This document shows, one piece after another, positions 37,048-46,882 of a DNA stretch of 64,000 nt (positions within the stretch are counted from its first letter, which is position 1; the number at the start of each line of letters is the position of its first letter). The notes beneath the pieces were generated by a model that did not search any database, was not told the origin of the DNA, and saw nothing but the letters and a program-made list of their open reading frames with translations. The position numbers were made by a program, and so were the translations under genes. Source of the DNA: Rhizobacter terrae (GTDB taxonomy: Bacteria; Pseudomonadota; Gammaproteobacteria; Burkholderiales; Burkholderiaceae_C); the NCBI RefSeq assembly GCF_003852895.1, contig NZ_QUSW01000001.1, forward strand, positions 310,001 to 374,000. Reading direction: 5' to 3'.

Positions 37048-38130
37048 TTACTTCGGCCGCGGGTCTTTCAACTGGCGGTCGGGCATCGACAAGCGGCCTT
37101 CGCGCAACTCCCTCACGGCATCGACAACCGCGCGTGCCGCATTGCGCGCTTCTTCCTGCACGGCCTCGTCGCGATCCAGCGCCTCATGGCTGGTTGCGTA
37201 GGGCTCGTAGTAGCCCACGAACCGGTCCAGCCTCGCCCTCGCGCCGGCATCGATGAACCCCATCCAGTCCAGCCAGTCGCTCAGCGCGCGCCGCACGCCT
37301 TCGATGCCCGCCACGTCGCCATGCACCACCACGCCATAGACACGCCCGGCCAGATGCTTCGGATACGACCAGCCCTGCAACTCCAGCGCCTTGGCCTTGT
37401 CGGGCCTCTTGCCTCCGGTGGACGTGGGGTCGGGGTTGCCGCCATCCGCACACACCAGCCGGTCGATCATCAGCTTGAGCACGCTGGGCACCTGGTACCA
37501 ATGCACGGGCGTGAACAGCATGACGCCGTGCGCGGACACCCAGCGCTCGTAGATCTCGGCCATCCAGTCGTCCACCTGGTCCAGCGAATGGTTGGGGTAG
37601 CACGAGCACGGCCAATGGCACAGTGGCATGGCGGTGGACACGCAGCCCTTGCAAGGATGAATGCGCCGGCCGTATTCGGACGTGAGCAGGCTGAGGTCCA
37701 GGAAGTCGGGCTCCATGCCCGCGCCCTTCACGATGTCGATCGCCATCTGGCTCAGGCGAAAGGTCTTGGAGATCTCGCCGGGGCAGGTGCCATCGTTGCG
37801 CGGCGAGCCGCAGACCACGAGCACACGCGAGGGCGTCGCCTTGTCCTGCCAGCGCTTCTGTGCTTGTATCAACCGGTCCCGCGTTTCGCGCCACTCCACC
37901 GACAGGTCGTAGTCCGGATCGGCAAAGCCCGGCCCGGCCTTGCGTGTCACAGGCGATTTACGACCCTTGTCGTAGGCTTCCCAGGCCACGAGTTCGATGC
38001 GCTGCATCGCGTCGCGATGCCCATCGAACAAGGGGTCGCTGAACGATTGCCGGAAACGTTCGCCGAATGCATCGCGGCTGAGCTGCGATGGGGCTTGCCC
38101 CTTTCTTGCAGGTGGAGTGCTGCTCGCCAT
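37048..38130 (-). CDS. NAD(P)H-dependent FMN reductase / flavodoxin-fold oxidoreductase
   Basis: 360 residues. Flavodoxin-like core with the FMN phosphate loop VLVVCGSPRNDGTC and FTPVHWYQVPSVLKLMIDR. A Cys-rich insert (IHPCKGCVSTAMPLCHWPCSCY) recalls iron-sulfur flavoproteins. The N-terminal extension of about 100 residues is charged and unassigned. It probably reduces quinones or other acceptors; the substrate is unknown. It converges on the phasin gene and diverges from the esterase gene, whose start is 57 bases away. Confidence 0.87.
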   Translation of the reverse strand: MASSTPPARKGQAPSQLSRDAFGERFRQSFSDPLFDGHRDAMQRIELVAWEAYDKGRKSPVTRKAGPGFADPDYDLSVEWRETRDRLIQAQKRWQDKATPSRVLVVCGSPRNDGTCPGEISKTFRLSQMAIDIVKGAGMEPDFLDLSLLTSEYGRRIHPCKGCVSTAMPLCHWPCSCYPNHSLDQVDDWMAEIYERWVSAHGVMLFTPVHWYQVPSVLKLMIDRLVCADGGNPDPTSTGGKRPDKAKALELQGWSYPKHLAGRVYGVVVHGDVAGIEGVRRALSDWLDWMGFIDAGARARLDRFVGYYEPYATSHEALDRDEAVQEEARNAARAVVDAVRELREGRLSMPDRQLKDPRPK

Positions 38131-38186
38131 CGGGTTGCTCCTCGTTGGTGCGTCTCAGAAGCAAGCAGTGGCAAGGGGTATGCCTG

Positions 38187-39083
38187 ATGAAGTGGTTTCG
38201 GCAGTGGTGGACACGCCTGGTGCGGCGATTGCGCCGTGTGCGCATTCCGAGCGAGTTCGTGGAAGGCTCGTTCAGCAACGAGGCCGGCGCGCGGCCCTAC
38301 ATGCTGTTCATTCCCACCGGCGACCGCGCGACGCCGCGGCCGCTGCTGGTGATGCTGCACGGCTGCAAGCAGAACCCGCTGGATTTCTCGCGCGGCACGC
38401 GCATGAACGAGTGGGGCGAGAAGCTGGGCTGGTACGTCCTGTACCCCGGACAGGTCGCGACCGCGAACCGCCACGGCTGCTGGAACTGGTTCAGCGATGT
38501 GGACCAGCGGCGCGGCGAGGGCGAGCCATCGATCATCGCGGACCTCACGCGCGAGGTGCTGCGCACGCAGGCCATCGACCGCCGCCGCGTGTTCGTGGCC
38601 GGCCTGTCAGCGGGTGGCGCGATGTCGGCCATCATGGCCACGACCTATCCGGAGCTGTATGCCGCGGTGGGCATCCATTCCGGGCTGCCCTATGCCGCGG
38701 CCAGCGATCTCGTCACAGCCCTGCGTGCGATGAAGCTCGGCCTGCCTGACGAAGGATCGGCCAGCGAGGTGTTCGTGCCGACCATCGTGTTCCACGGCGA
38801 CCGCGACCACGTGGTGCATCCACGCAATGGCGAGGAGGCGATCACACGTTCGGGCAGCACGCCGGGGTTCGAGGTGGAGACCGGGCAGGTGGACCGCGGG
38901 CGGCGATACACACGGCGGATCCACATCGACGAATCCGGCGCGTGCGATGCCGAACACTGGGTGGTGCATGGCGCGGGCCACGCCTGGTCAGGCGGAGACC
39001 GTGCAGGCTCGTTCACCGATCCGCAGGGGCCGGATGCGTCGCGCGAGATGCTGCGGTTCTTTGAAGAGCATCCGCGCGCCTGA
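38187..39083 (+). CDS. PHB-depolymerase-family (LpqC-like) esterase
   Basis: 298 residues from the ATG at 38187, with AAGGGG upstream. Alpha/beta-hydrolase of the esterase_phb type: oxyanion PLLVMLHGCKQNPLDFSRGT, nucleophile GLSAGGAMS, Asp in FHGDRDHVVHP and His in HGAGHAWSGG. No clear signal peptide: the N terminus is basic (MKWFRQWWTRLVRRLRR), so the enzyme may stay in the cell or use another route. Family substrates are polyhydroxybutyrate oligomers or feruloyl/acetyl esters. Two phasin genes in this window make PHA a plausible target (inference). Confidence 0.88.
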   Translation: MKWFRQWWTRLVRRLRRVRIPSEFVEGSFSNEAGARPYMLFIPTGDRATPRPLLVMLHGCKQNPLDFSRGTRMNEWGEKLGWYVLYPGQVATANRHGCWNWFSDVDQRRGEGEPSIIADLTREVLRTQAIDRRRVFVAGLSAGGAMSAIMATTYPELYAAVGIHSGLPYAAASDLVTALRAMKLGLPDEGSASEVFVPTIVFHGDRDHVVHPRNGEEAITRSGSTPGFEVETGQVDRGRRYTRRIHIDESGACDAEHWVVHGAGHAWSGGDRAGSFTDPQGPDASREMLRFFEEHPRA

Positions 39084-39099
39084 CCTTCGCTCAGTTGTC

Positions 39100-41268
39100 T
39101 CAGTCGTACGTGGGCTCGTGCCGCACCAGGCTGGCGATGACCGCCTCATCGAGTGCAAAGCCAGCCCCATGCCTGCTCGCCAGTTCACCCGCCCGCTGCG
39201 CAAACGCATCCACGCCCATGCCGTAGATGAACTGCAGCGCACCACCCGTCCAGCCCGGGAAGCCGATGCCGAAGATGGAGCCGACGTTGCCGTCATGCAC
39301 TTCGCGCAGCACGCCTTCATGCAGGCAGCGTGCGGTCTCGATGGCCTGGCGGAACAGGAGGCGATCCTTCAGCTCTTCCATGTCCCATGCCGCGTCCTTC
39401 TCGAACAGCGTTTCAAGGCCTGGCCACAGCAGCTTCTTCCCATCCGCCGGGTAGTCATAGAAGCCGCCTCCGGCCGCCCGCCCTGCGCGCTTGTGTTCCT
39501 TCACCATCAGCTCCACCAGACGCTCGCCGTCGGTGGCTGCATACGGTTTGCCTTCCGCCGCGAAGTCCGCCTTGGTCTGGTCCATCACATGCACCGACAG
39601 GCTGAGCGACGTCTCGTCCAGCACCGCCAGCGGCCCGACCGGCATGCCGGCCTGGATGCCGGCGTTCTCGATCACCGCGGCCGGGGTGCCCTCGGCCAGC
39701 ATCGCCGCGCCTTCCATCACGAAGGTGCCGAACACCCGGCTCGTGAAAAAGCCGCGCGAATCGTTGACGACGATGGGCAGCTTGCCGATGGCCTGCACGT
39801 AGTCGAAGGCGCGTGCCACCGTCTCGTCGTCGGTGAGCGGGCCGCGGATGATCTCCACCAGCTTCATCTTGTCCACCGGCGAGAAGAAGTGGATGCCGAT
39901 GAACTTCTCCGGCCGCGCACTGGCCTTGGCCAGGCCGCCGATGGGCAGCGTGGAGGTGTTGGATGCGAACACGCCCGTGGCGAAGCCGTGGGCCGGTGCC
40001 AGCATCGGCTCGGTGGCCTTCGTCACCTGCGCCTTCAACTCGCGGTTCTCGAACACCGCTTCGATGATGAGGTCGCAGCCTGTCAGGTCCTCGTCGCTCC
40101 CCGTGGGCGTGATGCGCGCCAGCAGCGTCGCCGCATCAGCCTCGCTCATGCGCCCCTTGGCCACGCGGCCGGCGCACAGCTTCTCGCTGTAGGCCTTGCC
40201 GGCCTGCGCCTTCTCCAGGCTCACATCCTTGAGCACCGTGGCAATGCCCTTTGAAGCATTGGCCCAGGCGATGCCCGCGCCCATCATCCCGGCGCCGAGC
40301 ACGCCCACTTTCAGCGGCTTGCTGCGCGGCACGGCCTTGGGTCGCGAACGGCCCGACTTGATCGCGTTGAGGTCGAAGAAGAAGGCGCTGATCATCGAGC
40401 GCGCATTGGTGCCCGTCATCAGCTTCGCCAGCGCGCGGCTCTCGATGCGCAAGGCCGTGTCGAAGTCGACCTGCGCGCCCTCGACCATCACGCACAGCGC
40501 CGCCTCGGGCGCCGGGTACAGGCCGCGCGTCGTCTTGCGCAGCACGGCCGGCGCGACCACCAGGCCGCCGGCGATCTTCGGATTCGACGGCGTGCCGCCG
40601 GGCATCTTGTAGTCCTTCGCATCCCAGGGCTGCTGCGCTGCCGGATGCTCGGCGATCCACGCCAGGGCGCGGGCCCGCAGATCGGCGGCATCGCCCACCA
40701 GCTCATGGATGAGCCCGAGCGCCTGGCCCTCGGCCGCGGTGAACAGCTGGCCTTCGAGGATGTGCGGCTGCGCCCCCATGAGGCCCAGCAGCCGCGTCAT
40801 CTTGGTGATGCCCGACGCGCCGGGAATCAAACCCAGCGTCACTTCCGGCAGGCCGTACTGCGCCTTGGCGTCATCCACCGCCACGCGGTGATGCGCCACC
40901 AGCGCCACTTCCCAGCCGCCGCCCAGCGCCGAGCCGTTCAGGCAGGCCACGATGGGCTTGCCCAGCTTCTCCAGCGTGCGGAAGTTCTTCTTGAGCGTCT
41001 GCACTTCCTCGTAGCACTGCGGCGCATCGATGTCGCGCAGGCGCATCACGCCCTTGAGGTCCGCGCCTGCGAAGAAGGTGCTCTTGGCCGACGCGAGCAC
41101 GATGCCCTTGATGTTGGCCACGTCCGCCACGACACGTTGCACCAGCGTCGTGAGGTCGGCCTGCCAGGCCAGGCACATGGTGTTCACCGGCGAGTCCGCT
41201 TCGTCGAAGGTGATCGTGGCGATGCCGGCCGCATCCAGTTCGTACTTGATGGTCGTCATCACGCTCAT
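39100..41268 (-). CDS. fadB: Bifunctional enoyl-CoA hydratase / 3-hydroxyacyl-CoA dehydrogenase (FadB/FadJ-like)
   Basis: 722 residues from the ATG at 41268, which overlaps the thiolase stop by ATGA. The N-terminal hydratase domain keeps both catalytic Glu residues ([13 protein letters not shown] and [15 protein letters not shown]). The NAD-binding domain (from about residue 318) has [16 protein letters not shown] and the catalytic His region [17 protein letters not shown], followed by C-terminal dimerisation domains. It performs two beta-oxidation steps, passing 3-ketoacyl-CoA to the thiolase encoded just upstream. It converges on the esterase gene (16 bases). Confidence 0.94.
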   Translation of the reverse strand: MSVMTTIKYELDAAGIATITFDEADSPVNTMCLAWQADLTTLVQRVVADVANIKGIVLASAKSTFFAGADLKGVMRLRDIDAPQCYEEVQTLKKNFRTLEKLGKPIVACLNGSALGGGWEVALVAHHRVAVDDAKAQYGLPEVTLGLIPGASGITKMTRLLGLMGAQPHILEGQLFTAAEGQALGLIHELVGDAADLRARALAWIAEHPAAQQPWDAKDYKMPGGTPSNPKIAGGLVVAPAVLRKTTRGLYPAPEAALCVMVEGAQVDFDTALRIESRALAKLMTGTNARSMISAFFFDLNAIKSGRSRPKAVPRSKPLKVGVLGAGMMGAGIAWANASKGIATVLKDVSLEKAQAGKAYSEKLCAGRVAKGRMSEADAATLLARITPTGSDEDLTGCDLIIEAVFENRELKAQVTKATEPMLAPAHGFATGVFASNTSTLPIGGLAKASARPEKFIGIHFFSPVDKMKLVEIIRGPLTDDETVARAFDYVQAIGKLPIVVNDSRGFFTSRVFGTFVMEGAAMLAEGTPAAVIENAGIQAGMPVGPLAVLDETSLSLSVHVMDQTKADFAAEGKPYAATDGERLVELMVKEHKRAGRAAGGGFYDYPADGKKLLWPGLETLFEKDAAWDMEELKDRLLFRQAIETARCLHEGVLREVHDGNVGSIFGIGFPGWTGGALQFIYGMGVDAFAQRAGELASRHGAGFALDEAVIASLVRHEPTYD

Positions 41269-42470
41269 ACACGCTCCACGATGGTTGCAATGCCCATGCC
41301 GCCGCCCACGCACAGCGTGGCCAGGCCGTAGCGCAATCGGCGCCGATGCAGCTCGTCGACGAGCGTGTTGAGGATCATGGCGCCTGTCGCACCCAGCGGA
41401 TGGCCCAGCGCGATCGCGCCGCCGTTCACGTTCACCCTGTCGTGCGGCACGCCCATCTCCTTCATGAAGCGCATGGGCACGGCAGCGAAGGCTTCATTCA
41501 CCTCGAACAAGTCGATGTCCTCGATGCGCAGCCCCGCCTTGGCCAGCGCCTTGCGCGTGGCCGGCATCGGGCCGGTGAGCATGATGGTCGGGTCTGCCCC
41601 CGACAGCGCCGTGGCCACGAAGCGGGCCCGTGGCTTGAGCTTCAACGCCCGGCCCTTGGCCTCCGAGCCGATGAGCATCGCCGCCGCACCATCCACGATG
41701 CCCGAGGAATTGCCGGCGTGGTGCACGTGCTGGATGCGCTGCACCTGCGGATAGCGCTTGATCGCGATCGCGTCGAAGCCCATGCCGCCGAGCTGCTCGA
41801 ACGAGGCCTTCAGCGCGCCCAGCCCTTCCAGCGTGGTCTGCGGCTTGATGAACTCGTCTTCATCGAGGATGACCTGCCCCAGCCCGTCACGCACCGGCAC
41901 CACGCTGTCGGCGAACAACCCGCCGGCCCGGGCCTTGGCCGCGCGGCGCTGCGACTCCAGCGCATAGGCATCCACGTCCTGCCGCGTGAAGCCCGCCAGC
42001 GTCGCGATGAGATCGGCGCCGATGCCCTGCGGCACGAAGTCGGTCGCCATGCTGGTCTCCGGGTCTTGTGCCCAGGGCCCGCCGTCGGAGCCGATGGGCA
42101 CGCGCGACATGCTCTCCACGCCACCGGCCACCACCAGGTCTTCCCACCCGGAGCGCACCTTCTGCGCTGCCAGGTTCACCGCCTCCAGGCCCGAAGCGCA
42201 GAAGCGGTTGATCTGCACGCCCGCGGCCTGCACGTCCCACCCCGCCTTGAGCGCCGCCGTCTTGGCGATGCACGCGCCCTGCTCGCCCACCGGCGACACG
42301 CAGCCCATGACCACGTCGTCGACCTGGGCGGTGTCCAGGTCATTGCGGCGCTGCAGCGCAACCAGCACACCGGCCAGCAGGTTCACGGGCTTCACCTCGT
42401 GCAGGCTGCCATCGGCCTTGCCTTTGCCGCGCGGCGTGCGGATGGCGTCGTAGATGAACGCTTCGGTCAT
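41265..42470 (-). CDS. fadA: Acetyl-CoA C-acyltransferase (thiolase)
   Basis: 401 residues from the ATG at 42470 with AGGAGA upstream. Thiolase motifs: nucleophilic Cys in [31 protein letters not shown] with the His, and the second Cys in [13 protein letters not shown]. It cleaves 3-ketoacyl-CoA with CoA to acetyl-CoA plus a shortened acyl-CoA. It is first in the minus-strand fad pair, with its promoter in the region shared with the TetR gene; TATACT at 42510-42505 (minus) is a possible -10. Confidence 0.95.
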   Translation of the reverse strand: MTEAFIYDAIRTPRGKGKADGSLHEVKPVNLLAGVLVALQRRNDLDTAQVDDVVMGCVSPVGEQGACIAKTAALKAGWDVQAAGVQINRFCASGLEAVNLAAQKVRSGWEDLVVAGGVESMSRVPIGSDGGPWAQDPETSMATDFVPQGIGADLIATLAGFTRQDVDAYALESQRRAAKARAGGLFADSVVPVRDGLGQVILDEDEFIKPQTTLEGLGALKASFEQLGGMGFDAIAIKRYPQVQRIQHVHHAGNSSGIVDGAAAMLIGSEAKGRALKLKPRARFVATALSGADPTIMLTGPMPATRKALAKAGLRIEDIDLFEVNEAFAAVPMRFMKEMGVPHDRVNVNGGAIALGHPLGATGAMILNTLVDELHRRRLRYGLATLCVGGGMGIATIVERV

Positions 42471-42513
42471 GGGGGGTCTCCTGATGCCACAAGGGCCGGG
42501 AATCAGTATAGAC

Positions 42514-42541
42514 TTTATGCAAAGCAAACGCTTTGTATAAA
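42514..42541. promoter_or_regulatory. 28-base palindromic operator between fad pair and TetR gene
   Basis: Arms TTTATGCAAAGC (42514-42525) and GCTTTGTATAAA (42530-42541) are complementary at 11 of 12 positions around AAAC. The size and symmetry suit a TetR dimer. The right arm contains TATAAA (42536-42541), the apparent -10 of the TetR gene, only eight bases from its ATG. The left arm lies just upstream of the TATACT -10 of the fad pair. One operator can therefore silence both directions. Confidence 0.75.
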
Positions 42542-42548
42542 TACCCCA

Positions 42549-43187
42549 ATGACTGCCGCCGCCATCGACACCCCCAAGCGCCCGCGCGGCCGTCCGCGCA
42601 AGACGCTGGACGAGCGCGACGAAGGCAACCGCCGGCTGGAGCTGGTGAAGGCCGCGGCCAGGCTGTTTCGCCGCAAGGGCTTCGACGCCACGAGCACGCG
42701 CGACATCGCCGCTGCCGTGGGCATGCATTCGGGGTCGCCCTTCTATCACTTCAAGAGCAAGGGCGACCTGCTCTACGCGGTGATGGAGCAAGGCATGCAG
42801 TGGGCACTCGACCGGCAAGCCAAGGTGCTGGCCGATGAGGAGCCGGCCGCCGAACAACTGCGCCGGCTCATCCGCTCGCACTTCGACACGCTGCACGGGC
42901 CGGGACGCGACTTCATCCCGGTGATGCTCTACGAATCGCGCTCGCTCACCACGCGGCAGCGCAACGGCATCGCCGACCTGCAGCGCCAGTACGAGGCCGC
43001 GTGGGTGCCCGTGCTCAAGGCCTTGAGCCGGTCCGGGCAGCTGCGCACCGACGCCAGCCTGGCGCGCCTGCTGATCTTCGGCGCGCTCAACTGGTCGGTG
43101 CAGTGGTTCGATGCGAAGAAGTCGGCGTCGCTGGACAAGATCACCGATGCCGCCATGGCACTGTTCATCCGAGAGGACCTGCAATGA
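42549..43187 (+). CDS. TetR/AcrR-family transcriptional regulator
   Basis: 212 residues from the ATG at 42549. The N-terminal arm is basic ([16 protein letters not shown]). Tet[24 protein letters not shown] then [20 protein letters not shown]. The C-terminal ligand domain is unspecific. The start is so close to the -10 that the message is probably leaderless. The gene overlaps the SDR gene by ATGA, so it heads the plus-strand acyl-CoA cluster and likely represses it and the divergent fad pair until an acyl-CoA ligand appears, as AtuR/LiuR/PsrA-type regulators do (inference). Confidence 0.92.
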   Translation: MTAAAIDTPKRPRGRPRKTLDERDEGNRRLELVKAAARLFRRKGFDATSTRDIAAAVGMHSGSPFYHFKSKGDLLYAVMEQGMQWALDRQAKVLADEEPAAEQLRRLIRSHFDTLHGPGRDFIPVMLYESRSLTTRQRNGIADLQRQYEAAWVPVLKALSRSGQLRTDASLARLLIFGALNWSVQWFDAKKSASLDKITDAAMALFIREDLQ

Positions 43188-44080
43188 GTGAACCTTCCTC
43201 CCGCTACCGGTCGGTCTTCGCGCCGGGCTTGTTCGACGGCCAGGTGGTCATCGTCACCGGCGGCGGCTCCGGCATCGGCCGCTGCACGGCGCATGAACTG
43301 GCGGCGCTCGGTGCCACCGTGGTGCTCATCGGCCGCAACGCGGACAAGCTGGCGAAGGTGAAGGACGAGATCCTCACCGAGGGCGGCAAGGTCGACACCG
43401 CGGCCTGCGACGTGCGGCAGGAAGATGCCGTGCGGCAGACAGTGGCCGGCATCGTGGACCGGCACGGCCGCATCCACGGGCTGGTCAACAACGCCGGCGG
43501 GCAGTACATCTCGCCGCTGGAGAACATCAGCGCCAAGGGCTTCGAGGCGGTGGTCGCCACCAACCTCACGGGCGGCTTCCTGATGGCGCGCGAGTGCCAC
43601 AGCCAGTCGATGAGCCTGCACGGCGGCGCCATCGTGAACGTGGTGGCTGACATGTGGGGCTCCATGCCCAACATGGGCCACAGCGGCGCGGCGCGTGCAG
43701 GCATGGTGAGCCTCACGGAGACGGCCGCGCTGGAATGGTCCGGCAGCGGCGTGCGGGTGAATGCCGTGGCGCCGGGCTACATCGCCTCCAGCGGCATGGA
43801 CCACTACCCGCCCGAAGCAGCGCCCATGCTCAAGGCCATGAAGAAGACCGTGCCGCTCAAGCGCTTCGGCACCGAGGCCGAGACCTCGGCAGCCATCGTC
43901 TTCCTGCTGAGCCCGGCCGCCAGCTTCATCAGCGGCACCACGCTGCGGGTGGATGGCGCGAGGCCGCAGGTGCGCATGGGCTGGCCGATGGGCGAGCCCG
44001 ATCCGAGCCATCTGGAACGCGATGCGGTGAAGCCCTTCAACGGCTTCCACCTCGCCACCATGCCGCGGGCCTTGTCGTGA
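43184..44080 (+). CDS. SDR-family oxidoreductase, PECR-like enoyl-CoA reductase type
   Basis: 298 residues. Cofactor motif [17 protein letters not shown] and [15 protein letters not shown]. The usual Tyr-x3-Lys is absent: the segment reads [20 protein letters not shown], as in peroxisomal trans-2-enoyl-CoA reductase (PECR). [17 protein letters not shown] near the end is also PECR-like. It is likely an NADPH-dependent reductase of an unsaturated acyl-CoA. Position matches atuB in terpene clusters. It overlaps its neighbours on both sides by 4 bases. Confidence 0.88.
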   Translation: MSEPSSRYRSVFAPGLFDGQVVIVTGGGSGIGRCTAHELAALGATVVLIGRNADKLAKVKDEILTEGGKVDTAACDVRQEDAVRQTVAGIVDRHGRIHGLVNNAGGQYISPLENISAKGFEAVVATNLTGGFLMARECHSQSMSLHGGAIVNVVADMWGSMPNMGHSGAARAGMVSLTETAALEWSGSGVRVNAVAPGYIASSGMDHYPPEAAPMLKAMKKTVPLKRFGTEAETSAAIVFLLSPAASFISGTTLRVDGARPQVRMGWPMGEPDPSHLERDAVKPFNGFHLATMPRALS

Positions 44081-45690
44081 GCGTGTTTGCTTCGAACTGG
44101 AACGCGAACGGCGACGCGGCGCAGTCTCGTCGCCTCGCCATGCTCGTGCGTCTGGAGGTGCTGCGGGCGCTGGAACGGCGCGCGGCGGAAGCGTCCGCCA
44201 AGGCCAAACCGATGTTCGACAAGCGCGGGCAGCTGCTGCCGCGCGAGCGCGTGGCCTTGCTGCTGGACCCCGGCGCGCCGTACCTGCCGCTGTGCAGCGT
44301 GGCGGGCTATCTGCAGGACACGCCCGATGCGGAGAAGTCCATCCCCGGTGGCGGCGTGGTCGCAGGCATCGGGTGGGTGTCGGGCGTGCGCTGCATGGTG
44401 CTGGCGAGCGATTCCGGCATCGATGCCGGCGCGGTACAGCCCATGGGGCTGGAGAAGATCCTGCGGGTGCAGGAGATCGCGCTGGAAAACCGGCTGCCCT
44501 TCGTGCACCTGGTGGAAAGCGCCGGCGCCAACCTGATGAAGTACCGCGTCGAGGGCTTCGTCCATGGCGGCGCGCTGTTCCGCAACCTCGCACGGCTGTC
44601 GGCCGCGGGCATTCCGGTGGTCACCGTGCAGCACGGCTCCGGCACGGCGGGAGGAGCCTACATGCCGGGATTGAGCGACGTGGTGGTGATGGTGCGCGGA
44701 CGTTCGCGCGCCTTCCTCGCCGGGCCGCCCTTGCTCAAGGCGGCAACCGGAGAAATCGCCACCGAAGAAGAACTGGGCGGCGCCGAGATGCACACGGCGG
44801 TTTCCGGTCTCGGCGAGTACCTCGCGGAGGACGACCGGCACGCCATCGGCCTCGCCCGCGAGATCGTCGCACAGCTGGGGTGGTCATCCACCATGGCATC
44901 CCCGGACACTGTGCCGCCGCACCACGGCGTCGACGACCTGCTCGCCCTGATGCCTTCAGACCTGCGCCAGCCGGTAGACATGCGCGAGGTCATGGCCCGC
45001 CTGGCCGACGGCTCCGACCTGCTGGAGTTCAAGCCGCTGTACGGCGCGCAGACGCTGTGCGTGCAAGGTCGCATCGACGGCCGCCAGGTCGGCTTCATCA
45101 GCAACAACGGCCCCATCGACGTGGCCGGCGCCAACAAGGCCACGCACTTCATCCAGCGCTGCTGCCAGCTTGGACACCCCATCGTCTACCTGCAGAACAC
45201 CACCGGCTACATGGTGGGCCGCGAGAGCGAGCAAGGCGGGATGATCAAGCACGGCTCCAAGATGATCCAGGCGGTGACCAGCGCCACCGTGCCGCAGATC
45301 ACCATCCAGTGCGGCGCGTCCTTCGGCGCGGGCAACTACGGCATGTGCGGCCGGGGCTATGCGCCGCGCTTCCTCTTCAGCTGGCCCGCCGCGAAGACCG
45401 CGGTGATGGGCGGCGAGCAGGCGGCGCAGACCATGCGCATCGTGGCCGAGGCCGCCGCGGCGCGCAAGGGCGTGCCCGCCGATGCAGCCATGCTCGATGC
45501 ACAAAGCGCGCGCATCGTCGAGATGTTCGAGCGGCAGGCCGATGTGTTCTACACCTCGGGCCTGCTGCTGGATGACGGCGTCATCGACCCGCGCGACACG
45601 CGTGCCGTGCTGGCCGAATGCCTGGCGGTCTGCGCCGATGCGCAGGCGCGACGCGTGAACCCCATGCAGTTCGGCGTGGCCCGCCCCTGA
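44077..45690 (+). CDS. Acyl-CoA carboxylase beta subunit (geranyl-/methylcrotonyl-CoA carboxylase-like)
   Basis: 537 residues from a GTG that makes a GTGA overlap with the SDR stop. Carboxyltransferase domain: FVHLVESAGANLMKYRVEGF, GSGTAGGAYMPGLSD, AGPPLLKAATGEIATEEELG and CGASFGAGNYGMCGRGYAPR. In the acyl pocket it reads HGGALFRN, where methylcrotonyl-CoA carboxylases have HFGRIFYN. Phe to Gly there is the change associated with geranyl-CoA carboxylase and larger beta-branched substrates (alignment from memory). It partners the alpha subunit at 47649. Confidence 0.92.
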   Translation: MSVFASNWNANGDAAQSRRLAMLVRLEVLRALERRAAEASAKAKPMFDKRGQLLPRERVALLLDPGAPYLPLCSVAGYLQDTPDAEKSIPGGGVVAGIGWVSGVRCMVLASDSGIDAGAVQPMGLEKILRVQEIALENRLPFVHLVESAGANLMKYRVEGFVHGGALFRNLARLSAAGIPVVTVQHGSGTAGGAYMPGLSDVVVMVRGRSRAFLAGPPLLKAATGEIATEEELGGAEMHTAVSGLGEYLAEDDRHAIGLAREIVAQLGWSSTMASPDTVPPHHGVDDLLALMPSDLRQPVDMREVMARLADGSDLLEFKPLYGAQTLCVQGRIDGRQVGFISNNGPIDVAGANKATHFIQRCCQLGHPIVYLQNTTGYMVGRESEQGGMIKHGSKMIQAVTSATVPQITIQCGASFGAGNYGMCGRGYAPRFLFSWPAAKTAVMGGEQAAQTMRIVAEAAAARKGVPADAAMLDAQSARIVEMFERQADVFYTSGLLLDDGVIDPRDTRAVLAECLAVCADAQARRVNPMQFGVARP

Positions 45691-45724
45691 CAGGGCCACT
45701 GATTCAATCAGGAAGGAGACAGCC

Positions 45725-46882
45725 ATGAACTTCACCCACGAACACGACGAGTTGCGCCGCACGCTCAAGCGCTTCATCGACACCGAGATCAACCCCTACG
45801 TCGAGGAATGGGAGGAAGCCGAGATCTTCCCCGCGCACCAGGTGTTCAAGAAGATGGGCGCCCTGGGCCTGCTGGGCCTCACCAAGCCCGAGCAATACGG
45901 CGGCTCGGGGCTGGACTACTCCTACGCCATGGTCATGGCCGAGATGCTGGGCCACATCCACTGCGGCGGCGTGCCCATGGCCATCGGCGTGCAGACCGAC
46001 ATGTGCACGCCGGCCCTGGCCCGCTTCGGCAGCGACGAGCTCAAGCGCGAGTTCCTCGCCCCGGCCATCGCCGGCGACATGGTGGGCTGCATCGGTGTGT
46101 CCGAACCCGGCGCCGGCTCGGACGTCTCGGCCATCAAGAGCACGGCCCGCAAGGATGGCGACGACTACATCATCAACGGCCAGAAGATGTGGATCACCAA
46201 CAGCCTGCAGGCCGACTGGATGTGCATGCTGGTGAACACCGGCGACGGCCCGGTGCACAAGAACAAGAGCCTGGTGATGGTGCCCATGAACACCAAGGGC
46301 ATCGAGAAGGCGAAGAAGATCCGCAAGATCGGCATGCATTCCAGCGACACCGGGCTCATCTACTTCGACAACGTGCGCGTGCCGCAACGCTACCGCATCG
46401 GCAACGAAGGCCAGGGCTTCATCTACCAGATGCAGCAGTTCCAGGAAGAGCGGCTGTGGGCCTCGGCCAATGCCATCGAGGCGTTGACCAACTGCATCGC
46501 CTGGACGGTGGAGTGGGCGCAGGAACGCAAGCTCTTCGGCGCCGCGCTGGCCGACCAGCAGCATGTGCAATTCAAGCTGGCCGAGCTGAAGACCGAGGTG
46601 GAAGCGCTGCGGGCCCTGACCTACCGCGCCTGCGACCTCTACATCTCGGGGCAGGACGTGACCGAACTCGCGTCGATGGCCAAGCTCAAGGCCGGCCGCC
46701 TCATGCGCATCGTGCCCGATGCCTGCCTGCAGTTCTGGGGCGGCATGGGCTACACGCTGGACAACCGGGTGTCGCGCCTCTTCCGCGACGGACGCCTGGC
46801 CTCCATCGGCGGCGGTGCGGACGAGGTGATGATGGGCATCATCGCCAAGACCATGGGCATCGCCAAGCGGCCGGTGGCATGA
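45725..46882 (+). CDS. Acyl-CoA dehydrogenase (branched-chain/citronellyl-type candidate)
   Basis: 385 residues with a very strong AGGAAGGAG ribosome-binding site. FAD/substrate motifs: IGVSEPGAGSDVSAIKS, MWITNSLQADW and FWGGMGYTLDNRVSRLFRD. The catalytic Glu of MCAD/SCAD (YEGT motif) is replaced by Gly (ASIGGGADEV). Instead QFQEERLWAS at residues 241-242 supplies Glu at the position used by isovaleryl-CoA and long-chain dehydrogenases. It oxidises acyl-CoA to enoyl-CoA, passing electrons to ETF. Position matches atuD. Confidence 0.93.
   Translation: MNFTHEHDELRRTLKRFIDTEINPYVEEWEEAEIFPAHQVFKKMGALGLLGLTKPEQYGGSGLDYSYAMVMAEMLGHIHCGGVPMAIGVQTDMCTPALARFGSDELKREFLAPAIAGDMVGCIGVSEPGAGSDVSAIKSTARKDGDDYIINGQKMWITNSLQADWMCMLVNTGDGPVHKNKSLVMVPMNTKGIEKAKKIRKIGMHSSDTGLIYFDNVRVPQRYRIGNEGQGFIYQMQQFQEERLWASANAIEALTNCIAWTVEWAQERKLFGAALADQQHVQFKLAELKTEVEALRALTYRACDLYISGQDVTELASMAKLKAGRLMRIVPDACLQFWGGMGYTLDNRVSRLFRDGRLASIGGGADEVMMGIIAKTMGIAKRPVA

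Noticed and set aside
41346-42548. Long upstream extension of the TetR frame
   Set aside because: It is antisense to the thiolase gene; the HTH arm begins at the ATG at 42549, just after the shared operator.
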